64,000 bases of DNA. Origin: Xanthomarina maritima (GTDB lineage Bacteria; Bacteroidota; Bacteroidia; Flavobacteriales; Flavobacteriaceae). The position numbers and the translations under genes are program-made. Positions 63,167 through 64,000 of this stretch are shown piece by piece (position 1 is the first letter of the stretch; every line of letters begins with the position of its first letter). The notes below the pieces were generated by a model. The model saw only the letters and a list, made by a program, of their open reading frames with translations, was not told the origin of the DNA and did no database searches. The DNA lies in the NCBI RefSeq assembly GCF_008084905.1, contig NZ_VSFC01000023.1, positions 1 to 64,000 on the forward strand. The letters run 5' to 3'.

Positions 63167-64000
63167 TTACTGTTTGTTGTTTTTCCATCCAAATTCTTTC
63201 CATATTTCATCTTTATAAATAGGATCTATTATTGGAGCAATTTTTAGCAAATCTGGATTAAATTGTAAAGGTATTTCTTCAACATTTATAAGATCGAATT
63301 TTATTTTTTTATAATGTATAAAACTCCAATTGTCATAATTTTTAAATTCAATATAATCAATTTCATTTTTTAAGTAAGCTTCTTTATAAAAAGGATAAAA
63401 AAGAATCCACGTTTTTTCAAAATTTGGTTTAGCTTGATAATTATGGTATTCAACAACGCCAAAGCTATTTTGGATTAAGGCAAAAGATTTGGCTGTTGGA
63501 TAATAATCATACTTCCTTGTGATAGAATATAATGTGGAGAGATTTTCAAAAAAAGCTCTATGCAAAATATCATAGCTTTGATTTTTTTGAATAGAATCTA
63601 ATTCAAGTGTTTTTTCAATTGTTAGTCGATAATTATTAATTAATTGATCATGATTTTTAAGTTCGTTTAATTTTCTTAAATCTATTTGCTTTAAAAAGTT
63701 ATTTTCCATCCATATAAAATGATTTTCTAAATACATTTTTTTAAACCATTCAGATAATTCACCTACAGTAATAGCATCATAATACGATTTACTTTCAGAT
63801 TCATAAATAATATTGAAACCATAATTTTTTACAAGTGTGCTTAGTTCTTTTTTAAAAAAATCTAAATCATCATTTGAAAAGCTTTTATCTAATAGAATAT
63901 ATTTTAATTCAGGTTCGTAACCATATTTTTTTTCTAGTTCTAGAATGAATGTTTTTGTTTTTAAATAACTTTCAGAATTGTAAATAGAAGGGTAGATCGA
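63167..64000 (-). CDS. Unrecognised protein, 5' end beyond the window
   Basis: The frame runs open to the right window edge (at least 277 codons, no stop), so only the C-terminal part is seen. The sequence seen first is SIYPSIYNSESYLKTKTF. It has alternating helices and strands (LKYILLDKSFSNDDLDFFKKELSTLV, KSYYDAITVGELSEWFKKMYLENHFIWMENNFLKQID, both read in parts) and a late aromatic segment (TWILFYPFYKEAYL). No signal, membrane helix or catalytic motif is visible in this portion, and I know no family. It ends 3 bp before yggS and probably shares its transcript. Confidence 0.65.
   Translation of the reverse strand, partial: SIYPSIYNSESYLKTKTFILELEKKYGYEPELKYILLDKSFSNDDLDFFKKELSTLVKNYGFNIIYESESKSYYDAITVGELSEWFKKMYLENHFIWMENNFLKQIDLRKLNELKNHDQLINNYRLTIEKTLELDSIQKNQSYDILHRAFFENLSTLYSITRKYDYYPTAKSFALIQNSFGVVEYHNYQAKPNFEKTWILFYPFYKEAYLKNEIDYIEFKNYDNWSFIHYKKIKFDLINVEEIPLQFNPDLLKIAPIIDPIYKDEIWKEFGWKNNKQ

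Overview
The window is a 64 kb piece of a low-GC chromosome from a member of the Bacteroidota, almost certainly the family Flavobacteriaceae. Three things point there. The promoters are of the TAnnTTTG type, often just upstream of the start codon. Two proteins end in type IX secretion (T9SS) sorting domains. Several families are typical of that group: a DUF4249 lipoprotein with a TonB-dependent receptor, DUF4835/PorD, DUF6095, DUF6913, DUF2279, a SusNucH-type split 5'-nucleotidase, RprXY-like regulators and a monomeric NADP isocitrate dehydrogenase. I cannot name the genus from the sequence alone. No rRNA, tRNA, CRISPR array or prophage is visible.

Layout. 1-1690: a dead IS3-family insertion sequence with at least five in-frame stops. 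1.7-6.6 kb: DinB-like protein, DUF6095 membrane protein, MurQ etherase, and the DUF4249/TonB receptor pair. 6.6-8.9 kb: isocitrate dehydrogenase. 9.0-14.7 kb: an RND tripartite efflux operon (adaptor, permease, TolC), with a pentapeptide-repeat gene upstream. 15.3-16.0 kb: the largest stretch without an intact gene, holding a candidate structured non-coding RNA with its own terminator and a small broken reading frame. 16.0-21.6 kb: rplS, trmD, an acetyltransferase, a coiled-coil membrane protein, long-form GAPDH and a HtrA protease. 21.7-25.8 kb (+): dapF, an acetyltransferase, mltG, DUF2279 and a lysozyme-like muramidase, a cell-wall-centred group. 25.8-29.9 kb (-): RsmI-like methylase, a secreted PQQ-type dehydrogenase, a low-molecular-weight phosphatase and dnaA. 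30.1-37 kb: thioesterase, then a tight minus-strand cluster (YigZ, EamA, HAD, RibD), then a plus-strand run of GNAT, prmC and ligA. 37.0-39.6 kb: three tandem YhhN-like membrane-protein paralogues, each with its own promoter and a shared direct-repeat element. 39.5-41.2 kb: a two-gene 5'-nucleotidase. 41.3-48.7 kb (+): DUF6913, dapA, bamD, an omega-like RNA polymerase subunit, coaBC, porD-like gene, recN and fabI. 48.9-50.6 kb: a T9SS surface protein. 50.7-56.8 kb: sulfotransferase-like protein, glycosyltransferase, YbbR-like protein, coaE and a two-component pair. 56.9-64 kb (-): NTF2-like protein, miaA, a potassium channel with a zinc ribbon, a DUF3857 protein, an exonuclease/GIY-YIG fusion that appears to start at ATT, YggS, and an unrecognised gene cut by the window edge.

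Most of the window is housekeeping sequence with compact operons, many 1-11 bp gene overlaps and short terminators. The observations most worth checking are the YhhN-like paralogue cluster with its repeated upstream element, the candidate non-coding RNA at about 15.38-15.79 kb, the exonuclease without a canonical start codon, and the terminator embedded in the 3' end of a convergent gene.
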